In this document: positions 16,272 through 23,298 of the stretch, piece by piece | Position numbering within the stretch: position 1 is the stretch's first letter | Layout of the letters: every line of letters starts with the position of its first letter | Assembly: GCA_035308965.1 (NCBI GenBank) | Contig: DATGFN010000011.1 | Span: forward strand, 151,863 to 215,862 | Origin: DASYXZ01 sp035308965 | Lineage (GTDB): Bacteria > Acidobacteriota > Terriglobia > UBA7540 | Direction: 5' to 3' | DNA: 64,000 nucleotides | Program-made: the position numbers and the translations under genes | The notes under the pieces: generated by a model | What the model was told of the DNA's origin: nothing | Database searches by the model: none | What the model saw: the letters and a program-made list of their open reading frames with translations, nothing else

Positions 16272-17261
16272 CTACTGGAAGAAGAATTGGTTGACGTTAG
16301 ACCCGTGAATCATCGGGTGACACAAGGTGCATGCCTGATATTTGATGGATTGATTGTGGAAAGACGGCGCACTGGGTGCGCCTGAGTCCACCGTCAAGGT
16401 ATGGCACTCAAGGCAAAGCAAGTTCACCTGGCTGCGTTTCAAAAGCCGCGGGTTGGAGGAAGCGTGCGGCGTGTGGCAGGCCACGCACCCTTCGGTCTTC
16501 ACCGGTGCGTGCTCAAAAACGAATGGTCCCGCTTTATCGGTGTGGCACTTGAAGCAGACCATGTCCTGCGCCGCCGTGGAGCGAAGCTGCTTGGTTAGGA
16601 ACCCTCCGTGCTGGTTGTGGCAATCCGTGCACTTGATCAGACCTTCGTTCACACGATGATGGAAGGGCTTGTTGAAATCCGCCTTCACTTCGCTGTGGCA
16701 GGAATAGCAGAGCAAGGGCTGCTTTTGGACCAGCAGAAAATCAGCCTGCTTGGCGTGGTGCGGAGAGTGGCAATCAATGCAGCTCACATTGTTGATGTTG
16801 TGGGCCTGGCGCGCGAAGTTCGAATGTTCCTCGCCATAAACATGGCAGGAAAGACAACGCTTGCTGATTTCGGGAGCCTCTTTGCCTTTGAAGCCGAAAA
16901 TCAGCTTCTTGCCCTCCTCGATCTTGGCCGCATCGCTTCCGGCCTCGCTCATGGCGTCCACGTGCTTTTTCCCCGGCCCGTGGCAGGCTTCACACCCCTG
17001 CCATTCCGGTCCCTTTTTCGTGTCGAGGGTGGTTTTCCAGTGCGGCGTCTTCTCAAAACTATCGTACATGTCGCTGTGGCAGGCCTTGCACGTGTCCATC
17101 CCCACGTAATCTGCGGGATTGCCTTTAAAGTCCTGGACCGGCTTAGGTGGGGTCGTTTTGGGAGGGATACCCGCGGCAACAAGGCCCGCGCTAAACAGAA
17201 GCACGACAATTATCACCAGCACAGCCGGAGCAAGCCGGGCCGGCTTAACATTTGAATCCAC
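16272..17261 (-). CDS. DmsE/MtrA-family decaheme cytochrome c
   Basis: 329 residues from the GTG at 17261, chosen because AGGAGG lies 7-8 nt upstream and the signal peptide (APAVLVIIVVLLFSAGLVAAG) follows directly; a longer frame to 17351 adds a region with no such features. Ten CxxCH sites: CKACH, CEACH, CLSCH, CIDCH, CYSCH, CTDCH, CFKCH, CVACH, CLECH and CTLCH. Their spacing and size are those of DmsE/MtrA/PioA proteins, periplasmic decahaems that plug an MtrB-type barrel and carry electrons through the outer membrane. It is the first gene of the cytochrome cluster. Two CRP/FNR-type palindromes lie about 260-300 bp upstream. Confidence 0.95.
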   Translation of the reverse strand: MDSNVKPARLAPAVLVIIVVLLFSAGLVAAGIPPKTTPPKPVQDFKGNPADYVGMDTCKACHSDMYDSFEKTPHWKTTLDTKKGPEWQGCEACHGPGKKHVDAMSEAGSDAAKIEEGKKLIFGFKGKEAPEISKRCLSCHVYGEEHSNFARQAHNINNVSCIDCHSPHHAKQADFLLVQKQPLLCYSCHSEVKADFNKPFHHRVNEGLIKCTDCHNQHGGFLTKQLRSTAAQDMVCFKCHTDKAGPFVFEHAPVKTEGCVACHTPHASSNPRLLKRSQVNLLCLECHTLTVDSGAPSAPSFHNQSIKYQACTLCHPMIHGSNVNQFFFQ

Positions 17262-17523
17262 AGGAGATCCTCCTGACGAAGATACATGCCGACACCTTGG
17301 ATGCGTGCCATAACCCTGCGGGATGAAGCTTTCTTCGATCATATCCAACATTGGAATGCCCGCACCCTTAATTCCCGCCTTGAAGCACCAAAACTTTTTT
17401 CGGACTGTGCACGCAAATACCCAAGTGACCCTGACTTTCCCTTTTTCCCGTGAGTGTTATCCAAGGGTGCCATGGTTCTATCACTTTTCAACATGCACTC
17501 TCGGTGATTTTCTTTGATAAATA

Positions 17524-17539
17524 TGTGACTTCAATCACA
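17524..17539. promoter_or_regulatory. CRP/FNR-family operator, perfect TGTGA-N6-TCACA
   Basis: TGTGACTTCAATCACA is an exact 5-bp dyad with a 6-bp spacer. This matches the consensus bound by CRP and by CRP-like regulators of anaerobic metabolism such as HcpR. It is 262 bp upstream of the decaheme start codon and 388 bp upstream of the MpaB-family start. Confidence 0.7.
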
Positions 17540-17546
17540 CGGAGGG

Positions 17547-17560
17547 GTGATTTATGTCAC
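17547..17560. promoter_or_regulatory. Second CRP/FNR-family operator-like palindrome
   Basis: GTGATTTATGTCAC fits GTGA-N6-TCAC. Its centre is 22 bp from that of the neighbouring TGTGA-N6-TCACA site, about two helical turns, so both would lie on the same DNA face. Confidence 0.6.
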
Positions 17561-17926
17561 TCGGATCAGATCTTGAGGGGGACAAGCAGCAACTCTTGCG
17601 CCAAGGGGCTGGAGATTGAGCATCACGAGTAAGATTGGGAAATTGCGACCCATTGACCGGATGCTTCGTCGTAATATAGGTCCGCGCCTCGGAATTTGGC
17701 CGTGGGCGCGCAAGCAACGTATGGGTCAATTTCATTCGCAGTAGGGCGCGTCGAGGTCGAATCGTGTGGTCAGCAATAGCTCATTGAACCGAAGCTGATT
17801 TATTATTGTTGTGCATGCCCCCTTACCGTGTTATTCATCAAACCTGACCGCGCGGAAGATTGAAAGACCAAGATGCGGCTGGAAGCTCAATGAAGTGAAA
17901 ACCCTCTCACTCTCGCTTAGAGACAA

Positions 17927-19186
17927 ATGATAGTGGAAAGAAAATATAGCAGTCCCCCGAGGCATCCCAGCCTTGAGACCGCCCGTGTCCCGCCCGGTTC
18001 CCGCGCAGACAAGTATATTGACCTGTTCCACCGCACCGATCCGCTTGCCGACGCCGTGATGGATGAGTTTGCCCGCCTGCCGGAAAGCGAATGGCGGCCC
18101 ATGCTCGAGATGGCGCTAGCCAAGGGGATCGAGGCGGTACCTCAAGCGCCGAATGCTTTGCGGGCGCTCTTTGTCCAGCTTGATGAGATTCCATTTTGGG
18201 TGGATCGCGATCAATGCGACCTGGGTGGAGCAACATTTCTGCGCTGTCGCATGGGCTTTGTGGCCCTGGCAATGCTTTCCTTGCCGATCATCTACAGTTG
18301 GCCGGCGGGAAACAAGCCTCTCGCTCTTTCAGGTCAGCTCGTACATCGCGCTTCACAACGCTTGAAAGACACCACCCGGTATGTGTTCGCTATCTGCCAG
18401 CCCGGCGGCCTGTCTCGATTTTCTGAAGGTTTTGCCATGACCGTTCGCGTGCGGCTGATCCACGCGCAAGTCAGGAAACTGCTTCTGGAGTCCGGACAAT
18501 GGCAATCGGAAACGTGGGGGGCACCGATCAACCAATGCCACATGGCAGGAACCAATCTGATGTTTTCCATCGGCGTGCTGAATGCTTTATCACGAATGGG
18601 CTACCGCTTCAAAACTATCGAACGCGAAGCGCTGATCCATTTGTGGCGTTACGCTGGTTACTTGGTGGGCGTTGAAAACGAATTGTTGGTGGCCGGCGAA
18701 TGGGAAGGCCACCGATTGTTGGATATGATCTTTGCCTTCGAGCCCACACCGGACGATGACTCACGCGCCCTGGTTAACGCCCTGATGCAAACTGCGTTCG
18801 AGTACCTCCAGGGTTTCAAGGTTGGGCGCCTTTGCAGCCTGAATAGCTGCTATGGAGTTTCGCGCGCGCTCATCGGGAACGAGCGCGCGGACCTGCTTGG
18901 ATATCCGCAGACTCAGTGGCGATGGCTGGTAACGATCATTCGTCCGGGGGCATGGATGATTGAAACTGCCCGGATTTTCAGCAAGCGGGTTCAAGACCTC
19001 GCCAGGGTTGCCGGGCCCAAAGCGTTCCGCCATCTCATGAGTCAGCGAGGGCTAAAAGGGGGCGCTGGTGAATTCGCCATCCCACGCCGGATTGCGATTC
19101 GCCCTGGCACGGCGGCATCCCAGAAAGCTGGCGGGAAGCCCAAGCCCTCAAGCAATGGTGTAGTCACCGGCGAAGGCAAGCCATGA
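17927..19186 (+). CDS. MpaB-family (DUF2236, latex-clearing-type) haem oxygenase
   Basis: 419 residues, a mostly helical protein with no signal peptide. It matches the MpaB/Lcp family of b-haem enzymes that cleave isoprenoid or polyprenyl chains. Visible family features are RLKDTTRYVF (Arg145, Lys147, Thr149/150), corresponding to the Lcp active-site Arg/Lys/Thr segment, and VRLIHAQVR with His179, the probable proximal haem ligand. INQCHMAGT and LWRYAGYLVGVE are also typical. The C-terminal 60 residues are low-complexity and basic. Its TGA overlaps the next gene's ATG by 4 bp. The substrate is unknown: canonical Lcp is exported and acts on rubber, but this one lacks an export signal, so an intracellular isoprenoid or lipid substrate is more likely. 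Confidence 0.85.
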   Translation: MIVERKYSSPPRHPSLETARVPPGSRADKYIDLFHRTDPLADAVMDEFARLPESEWRPMLEMALAKGIEAVPQAPNALRALFVQLDEIPFWVDRDQCDLGGATFLRCRMGFVALAMLSLPIIYSWPAGNKPLALSGQLVHRASQRLKDTTRYVFAICQPGGLSRFSEGFAMTVRVRLIHAQVRKLLLESGQWQSETWGAPINQCHMAGTNLMFSIGVLNALSRMGYRFKTIEREALIHLWRYAGYLVGVENELLVAGEWEGHRLLDMIFAFEPTPDDDSRALVNALMQTAFEYLQGFKVGRLCSLNSCYGVSRALIGNERADLLGYPQTQWRWLVTIIRPGAWMIETARIFSKRVQDLARVAGPKAFRHLMSQRGLKGGAGEFAIPRRIAIRPGTAASQKAGGKPKPSSNGVVTGEGKP

Positions 19187-20790
19187 ATAAGCCGCTGCGC
19201 GTGGTCTGCTTGGGTGGGGGCTGGGTGGCCATTTATCTGGCGCGTGCCTTGCGTTCAGAAGTACGCAAGGGAACGGTTGACCTGACCGTGGTCAGCCGGG
19301 ATAACTATTCCACCGTCCACGGCTTGATCGCTGAAATGCTGACCTGCAAGATCCAGCCGCAGCAAATCAATAACTCTGTCCGCGAACTGATTGCTCCGGC
19401 CCATCTTCACAATGCGGAAATCGAATCGATTGATGTCGGGAATCAGCGGGTGCTGACCCGGCCCTCTCTCCACAGCCGTGCTTACACGCTGGAGTACGAC
19501 CATCTTGTGGTCGCGGTTGGCTCGGTGGAAGATCTCTCCCGCTATGCCGGGATGAGTGAACATACCTTCCCGCTCAAAACTTTCGCCGACTGCTACCGTC
19601 TTCGCAACCACCTGTTAAGCACCCTTGAGATGGCGTCGATTGAGACCAATCCGGAAGAGCGCCGGCGGTTGCTCACCTTTGTGGTGGCGGGCGGTAACTA
19701 CGCGGGAGTCGAAGTGGCCTGCGACCTGGCGGATTACTTCCGAATGCTGACGCGAAAGAAATATCGTGAATTGAAATTCGAAGATTTCCGAATTGTGCTT
19801 CTGGAAATCGGTGCGCGCATTTTGCCCGAGCTGGGGACGCGGCATCCGCACCTGGTAAACTATGCCGAAAAACGCGTGAAGCGGCTGGGCATTGAGGTCC
19901 ATCTGCATTGCGGCGTCGAAGCCGCAACCGCGGAGGAGGGTGTGCTCACCACGGGCGAGCGCCTGCCGACGAGCACCCTCATCACTTGTACGGGGATGAA
20001 GTCGTCGCCCTTGCTCGACCAGTTCTCCTACGAGCGCGAGGCAAGGGGACGGCTTGTCACTGACCAATTCTGCCGGGTGCCTGGCGCCACCAATATCTGG
20101 GCGGGGGGTGACTGCGCCGCAGTGCCCCATCCCGAGGGCGGCACCTGTCCTCCCTTGGCGCACTACGCGCAAAAAGCTGGATCCAATGTTGGCGTGAATA
20201 TCCTGAGGGGGGCGGCGGGCAAGCCGCTCAAACCTTATTCGTTCAACGGACTCGGTGAGGCTTGCACGCTCGGTCACCGTTGCGCCATTGCGCAAATGAA
20301 AGGTATTCCCGCCTACGGCTATTTCGCCTGGGTGGGCTGGCGTTTTATTGTGCTGACCATGTTCGTGCCCAGTTGGACGCGGCGTGTTCGCCTGATGTAC
20401 GACTGGCTGTTAACGCTGATTCTGGGCCGTGACATCGTCAATCCGAGGATTGTGGAGCGGAGTGCGATCTTTCACGTTTTGTACGAGCCCGGTCAAATCA
20501 TTGCCTCCGCGAACGAAACGAGACGCTTCCACTATCTGGTGGAGTCGGGCGAAGTGGAGGTGGTTAGTGGCGAGGGAAACGGCGGGAACGTTTTATCCAC
20601 TCTGAAAATGGGTGACTATTTCGGCCATCTGACCAGACCCGGGCCCGAATGCTCCATTCGCGCGCGCACTCGCGTGCGGTTGTTGGGCATTGACCGCTAC
20701 GCCGCTGATGCCCTGAGCGCTGTGCGGCCCGATCTCGCCCTACTGCTGAAACAAAACGTGAGAAATTCTCCAGAAGCGAAGTCTTGCTGA
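19183..20790 (+). CDS. NDH-2-like FAD/NAD(P) oxidoreductase fused to a cyclic-nucleotide-binding domain
   Basis: 535 residues. The N-terminal dinucleotide fold (VVCLGGGWVAIYLARAL) binds FAD, a second Rossmann motif (VVAGGNYAGVEVACDL, about 165-180) binds NAD(P)H, and NIWAGGDCAAVP (about 305-316) is the second FAD motif. A hydrophobic stretch near residues 380-415 resembles the C-terminal membrane-attachment region of type II NADH dehydrogenases. Residues about 425-520 form a Crp-type cyclic-nucleotide-binding fold (YEPGQIIASANETRRFHYLVESGEVEVV, then MGDYFGHL and RARTRVRLLGI). The fusion suggests activity gated by a nucleotide or related ligand, although the key phosphate-binding Arg is not certain. 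It overlaps the oxygenase gene by ATGA and is followed after 1 bp by the nitroreductase-like gene; it may be the oxygenase's electron donor. Confidence 0.86.
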   Translation: MNKPLRVVCLGGGWVAIYLARALRSEVRKGTVDLTVVSRDNYSTVHGLIAEMLTCKIQPQQINNSVRELIAPAHLHNAEIESIDVGNQRVLTRPSLHSRAYTLEYDHLVVAVGSVEDLSRYAGMSEHTFPLKTFADCYRLRNHLLSTLEMASIETNPEERRRLLTFVVAGGNYAGVEVACDLADYFRMLTRKKYRELKFEDFRIVLLEIGARILPELGTRHPHLVNYAEKRVKRLGIEVHLHCGVEAATAEEGVLTTGERLPTSTLITCTGMKSSPLLDQFSYEREARGRLVTDQFCRVPGATNIWAGGDCAAVPHPEGGTCPPLAHYAQKAGSNVGVNILRGAAGKPLKPYSFNGLGEACTLGHRCAIAQMKGIPAYGYFAWVGWRFIVLTMFVPSWTRRVRLMYDWLLTLILGRDIVNPRIVERSAIFHVLYEPGQIIASANETRRFHYLVESGEVEVVSGEGNGGNVLSTLKMGDYFGHLTRPGPECSIRARTRVRLLGIDRYAADALSAVRPDLALLLKQNVRNSPEAKSC

Positions 20791-20791
20791 A

Positions 20792-22144
20792 ATGTTTTCC
20801 GATCCCCTCAAGCCGACTCTCTTCGAGGTGTTGCTCAATCGCCGTTCGCGGAGAGTAGGCTTGGGAATGTGTATACCCTCGGGGCCGTTCAAATACACGA
20901 GCCCGCACAAGCCCGTGCCCCTCACCGAAGAGGAGGAAGCCGCACTTGCATTCGCGGCTTGCGGCGTGACCGGATACGCCCTGGCTGACCTTTCTTATGG
21001 ATCTGGTAGCGGTGGCAGCATGTTGGCGGGGAGGCTGGGCCGCACGGTCGCGAGCCCCGATGCGGTTCACACAACTGCCGTTGTGGTCACCAACGACCAG
21101 GGAACCTGGCTGCTCAAGCGGCCCCAGGATTTTGCCGCCGCGGAGCTGGTCGAGCTGGTCAGCCTGGCACGAGAAGGTGCGCTGACGGAGGTCTACAGGC
21201 GCAGCCGGATTCAATTATCCGATCACCGGACCGCGCCGCCTCTGGACCTGGGCTACAATTTCCCCATCAATCGCTGGTCACTCTACGCTCCCGGAACCAC
21301 TTACTTCCTGCCCGTCATTGAAACCACGGCGTTGACGATAAACGCGCTCCTGGAGCTGTTTGGCGAGGACACGGGAATTTTCCTGCGGGACGAACGCAGG
21401 TGGTTCCGGCCGGCGGGTATCGGCCGTTTCGCGCGCAGCAAGGGAGGCTACCTCCATGACGACCCGCGGGAACTCCGCACTGCCACCATTCAAATGATGG
21501 AAACGGCGCTGCTGGAATCCATGGCCACCGAGCACGGAATGGTCCTGCAAAACCTCGCCTTGATGACCGAAGCGCTTGGATTAGGCGGCTTCCCGAATTT
21601 CGCCCGGCATGAGTACAGTTGGTTTCAAGCTCTTGGGTTTCGCGTGAAAAGCCTGCCCGCCAGCCGTTATTTGGGCGCCCCACGGTTCCTATCTAGACCG
21701 GCACGCTGGCTGGGAAGAGACCCTTTGCTGCCATATCCCGTCGGGCTGGAACAGGACAACCGCGTGCTGCTTAAGCCATTCTGTCCGCCTTACTACAAAT
21801 CGATGGAACACGCAGTGCGCGCGTTTGTGGAATCCAAGTTTGGTCCGGGAGGAACTTACAGAGGCGGAGCACAGCAAAGCACCTGGCGCGAGGCAGTTGC
21901 TTGCGCCGAGAAAATTCCGGCCGTCAGCGCGGCGGCCGTGGATGCGACCATTGCATATTGTGATTACGTCTATCGGCGTTACCAACGGTTTCCCGCTTAT
22001 ACCGCTCCGTTCCGAACCGTGATCGGATTCCAAGTGTGTCGTGTGGACTTGGATTTCTTCGACCGGTTCTATGACGGGGATGTACTTCCGAAGCCGGTGA
22101 GGGATTGTACAGAACGTGCTCTCCACGACTCGTCAAAATCGTAG
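20792..22144 (+). CDS. Nitroreductase-fold-like protein, function unknown
   Basis: 450 residues, starting 1 bp after the upstream stop. The N-terminal LFEVLLNRRSRRVGLG resembles the FMN-binding start of nitroreductases, and the ATEHGMVLQNLALMTEALGLGGF segment (about 245-267) resembles the helix that follows in that fold. It is about twice the length of a standard nitroreductase and contains long unmatched stretches, so a double-domain or diverged member is possible. No signal peptide or membrane helix is seen. The tight spacing with the MpaB-like and NDH-2-like genes argues for one pathway: a haem oxygenase, a flavin electron donor and a possible flavin reductase. The fold is inferred and the reaction is unknown. 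Confidence 0.6.
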   Translation: MFSDPLKPTLFEVLLNRRSRRVGLGMCIPSGPFKYTSPHKPVPLTEEEEAALAFAACGVTGYALADLSYGSGSGGSMLAGRLGRTVASPDAVHTTAVVVTNDQGTWLLKRPQDFAAAELVELVSLAREGALTEVYRRSRIQLSDHRTAPPLDLGYNFPINRWSLYAPGTTYFLPVIETTALTINALLELFGEDTGIFLRDERRWFRPAGIGRFARSKGGYLHDDPRELRTATIQMMETALLESMATEHGMVLQNLALMTEALGLGGFPNFARHEYSWFQALGFRVKSLPASRYLGAPRFLSRPARWLGRDPLLPYPVGLEQDNRVLLKPFCPPYYKSMEHAVRAFVESKFGPGGTYRGGAQQSTWREAVACAEKIPAVSAAAVDATIAYCDYVYRRYQRFPAYTAPFRTVIGFQVCRVDLDFFDRFYDGDVLPKPVRDCTERALHDSSKS

Positions 22145-22163
22145 CCTGAAGACGGCCCATACA

Positions 22164-22976
22164 TCAGAATGAAACCCGGAAGCGCCGCTTCAGGAGCAGC
22201 GCGCTGATCATCGACAAAACCAGGAGCCAGATTAGCCAGTTGAAATCAAGTCCCAGTGCATGAACGGTGGCGGGGGGGTAACGGAGTTCGATCCAGTCCA
22301 CAGGACCCGTCGCAAGTTGCTTCTCTCCCGGGTACCAAAGCACGGCGAGCGCTGAACTTACGCGCCGCTCTGAAACATACTGCGGCCCTCTGCCGGCAAT
22401 AATGCTTTTGTCCACTTGTTCATCGGGGAAGACGAACTGAAGAATGCCGGTGGTTGGACGCTGGGCGCGAATCCGCCAACTGATTTGCCGCCCGCCATCG
22501 ATGTGGACGGGTGGCGTCTCCAACACAATGCCGTCGGGCGTTCGCAACTCCGGCGTTTGGCCGACTCCTGCGCTCGTCATCTGGACGGTCACGATCGCAG
22601 CCTGGCCGGGTTCGATGGGCAAGTGGCCATAAAAACATTCAAGCTGGCCGAGTATCAGGATCATGGGCGCGGTCATGACCAGCGCTGGCACGAGCATCAG
22701 TCCGATGTATTTGACATTCGCGGAAATCAGTCCCCATTGGGCTCGCCAAACGAGCACCGGATCGTCCACAAACAATCGCATCTCGTACAAGCACGCCATA
22801 AGCTGCGCTTTGACTTTGGTGATAGCCGCCTGGTTGGAGGTTAACCGAAACACCCAGAGCATCCCAATGCCGATGAGGACGCTGAGCGGAACCAGGCTCC
22901 ACATGGGGTTGTGGCCGTTGAAGGGTTGGAGGCATGCCCTGAAGATCGCGCTCATAATCCTTCGTAGCATCTCCAT
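22164..22976 (-). CDS. Multi-pass membrane protein with an extracytoplasmic beta domain, function unknown
   Basis: 270 residues. Helices are seen at about 26-45, 88-110 and 240-262, the last followed by the basic tail LLKRRFRVSF. A charged cytoplasmic segment (SNQAAITKVKAQLMACLYEMRLFVDDPVLVWRAQ) lies between the first two helices, and a roughly 120-residue beta-rich segment (about 115-235) between the last two. Two N-terminal helices separated by a basic amphipathic segment recall the EMC3/DUF106 branch of the YidC/Oxa1 superfamily; this is a weak structural guess. Its start is 11 bp from the stop of a 63-residue ribbon-helix-helix-like gene, and both follow the phosphodiesterase trio on the same strand. 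Confidence 0.7.
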   Translation of the reverse strand: MEMLRRIMSAIFRACLQPFNGHNPMWSLVPLSVLIGIGMLWVFRLTSNQAAITKVKAQLMACLYEMRLFVDDPVLVWRAQWGLISANVKYIGLMLVPALVMTAPMILILGQLECFYGHLPIEPGQAAIVTVQMTSAGVGQTPELRTPDGIVLETPPVHIDGGRQISWRIRAQRPTTGILQFVFPDEQVDKSIIAGRGPQYVSERRVSSALAVLWYPGEKQLATGPVDWIELRYPPATVHALGLDFNWLIWLLVLSMISALLLKRRFRVSF

Positions 22977-22987
22977 TCGTTTCGCGC

Positions 22988-23179
22988 TTACTCCAGGTAT
23001 CCGAGACCCTTCAGTTTCTTGACAATTTCCTCGTCCGATTCCGCGTCTTCCAGCTTGGCCAGCTCCCGCTCCAAAACGTGCTCAACGAATTCTTCCGGAG
23101 AGGAATAGCCGGCCGCCGCGCTGCACTGTTTGACGCGTTGCCAGGTTTTCTTTTTGAGTTTTACGGTTGGATTGAACAT
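22988..23179 (-). CDS. Small ribbon-helix-helix-like protein
   Basis: 63 residues with an AGGA site 5 nt before the ATG. The N-terminal strand TVKLKKKTWQRVKQCSAAAGYSSPEEFVEHVLEREL is the strand-helix-helix pattern of CopG/Arc-type DNA-binding proteins. The acidic C-terminal tail ends in LKGLGYLE. It may be an antitoxin-like or autoregulatory protein, but no toxin partner is adjacent: the next gene is the membrane protein 11 bp on. The unit is preceded by the 12-bp inverted repeat at 23222-23261. Confidence 0.65.
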   Translation of the reverse strand: MFNPTVKLKKKTWQRVKQCSAAAGYSSPEEFVEHVLERELAKLEDAESDEEIVKKLKGLGYLE

Positions 23180-23221
23180 GAGTTCCTATCTAATGTAATC
23201 GCGCTTACATAAGGTTACGAC

Positions 23222-23261
23222 CCCCTCACCCCCGGCCCCTCTCGCGCACGGGGGTGAGGGG
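23222..23261. repeat. 12-bp perfect inverted repeat
   Basis: CCCCTCACCCCC (23222-23233) and GGGGGTGAGGGG (23250-23261) flank a 16-nt C-rich loop. It sits between the end of the phosphodiesterase operon and the small ribbon-helix-helix gene. Downstream T-runs are absent on the minus strand, so it is more likely a dispersed repeat or transcript-stabilising stem than a terminator. Confidence 0.55.
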
Positions 23262-23298
23262 AGAAAAATATTCTATGCTCTTTTGTCCACCACTATCT

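Larger units (their letters stand above)
17262..17926. other. Divergent intergenic region, about 665 bp, with two operator-like palindromes
   Basis: It lies between the decaheme gene (minus) and the MpaB-family gene (plus), so it should carry promoters for both. It holds the paired palindromes at 17524-17539 and 17547-17560. No protein gene is supported; the small frames lack ribosome-binding sites. Confidence 0.5.

Noticed and set aside
17262..17351. 30-residue N-terminal extension of the decahaem protein
   Set aside because: The GTG at 17261 has an AGGAGG at ideal spacing and leads directly into the signal peptide.
17465..17485. A TGGCAC match on the minus strand upstream of the decahaem gene as a possible sigma-54 promoter
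   Set aside because: The -12 TTGC element is not at the required spacing.
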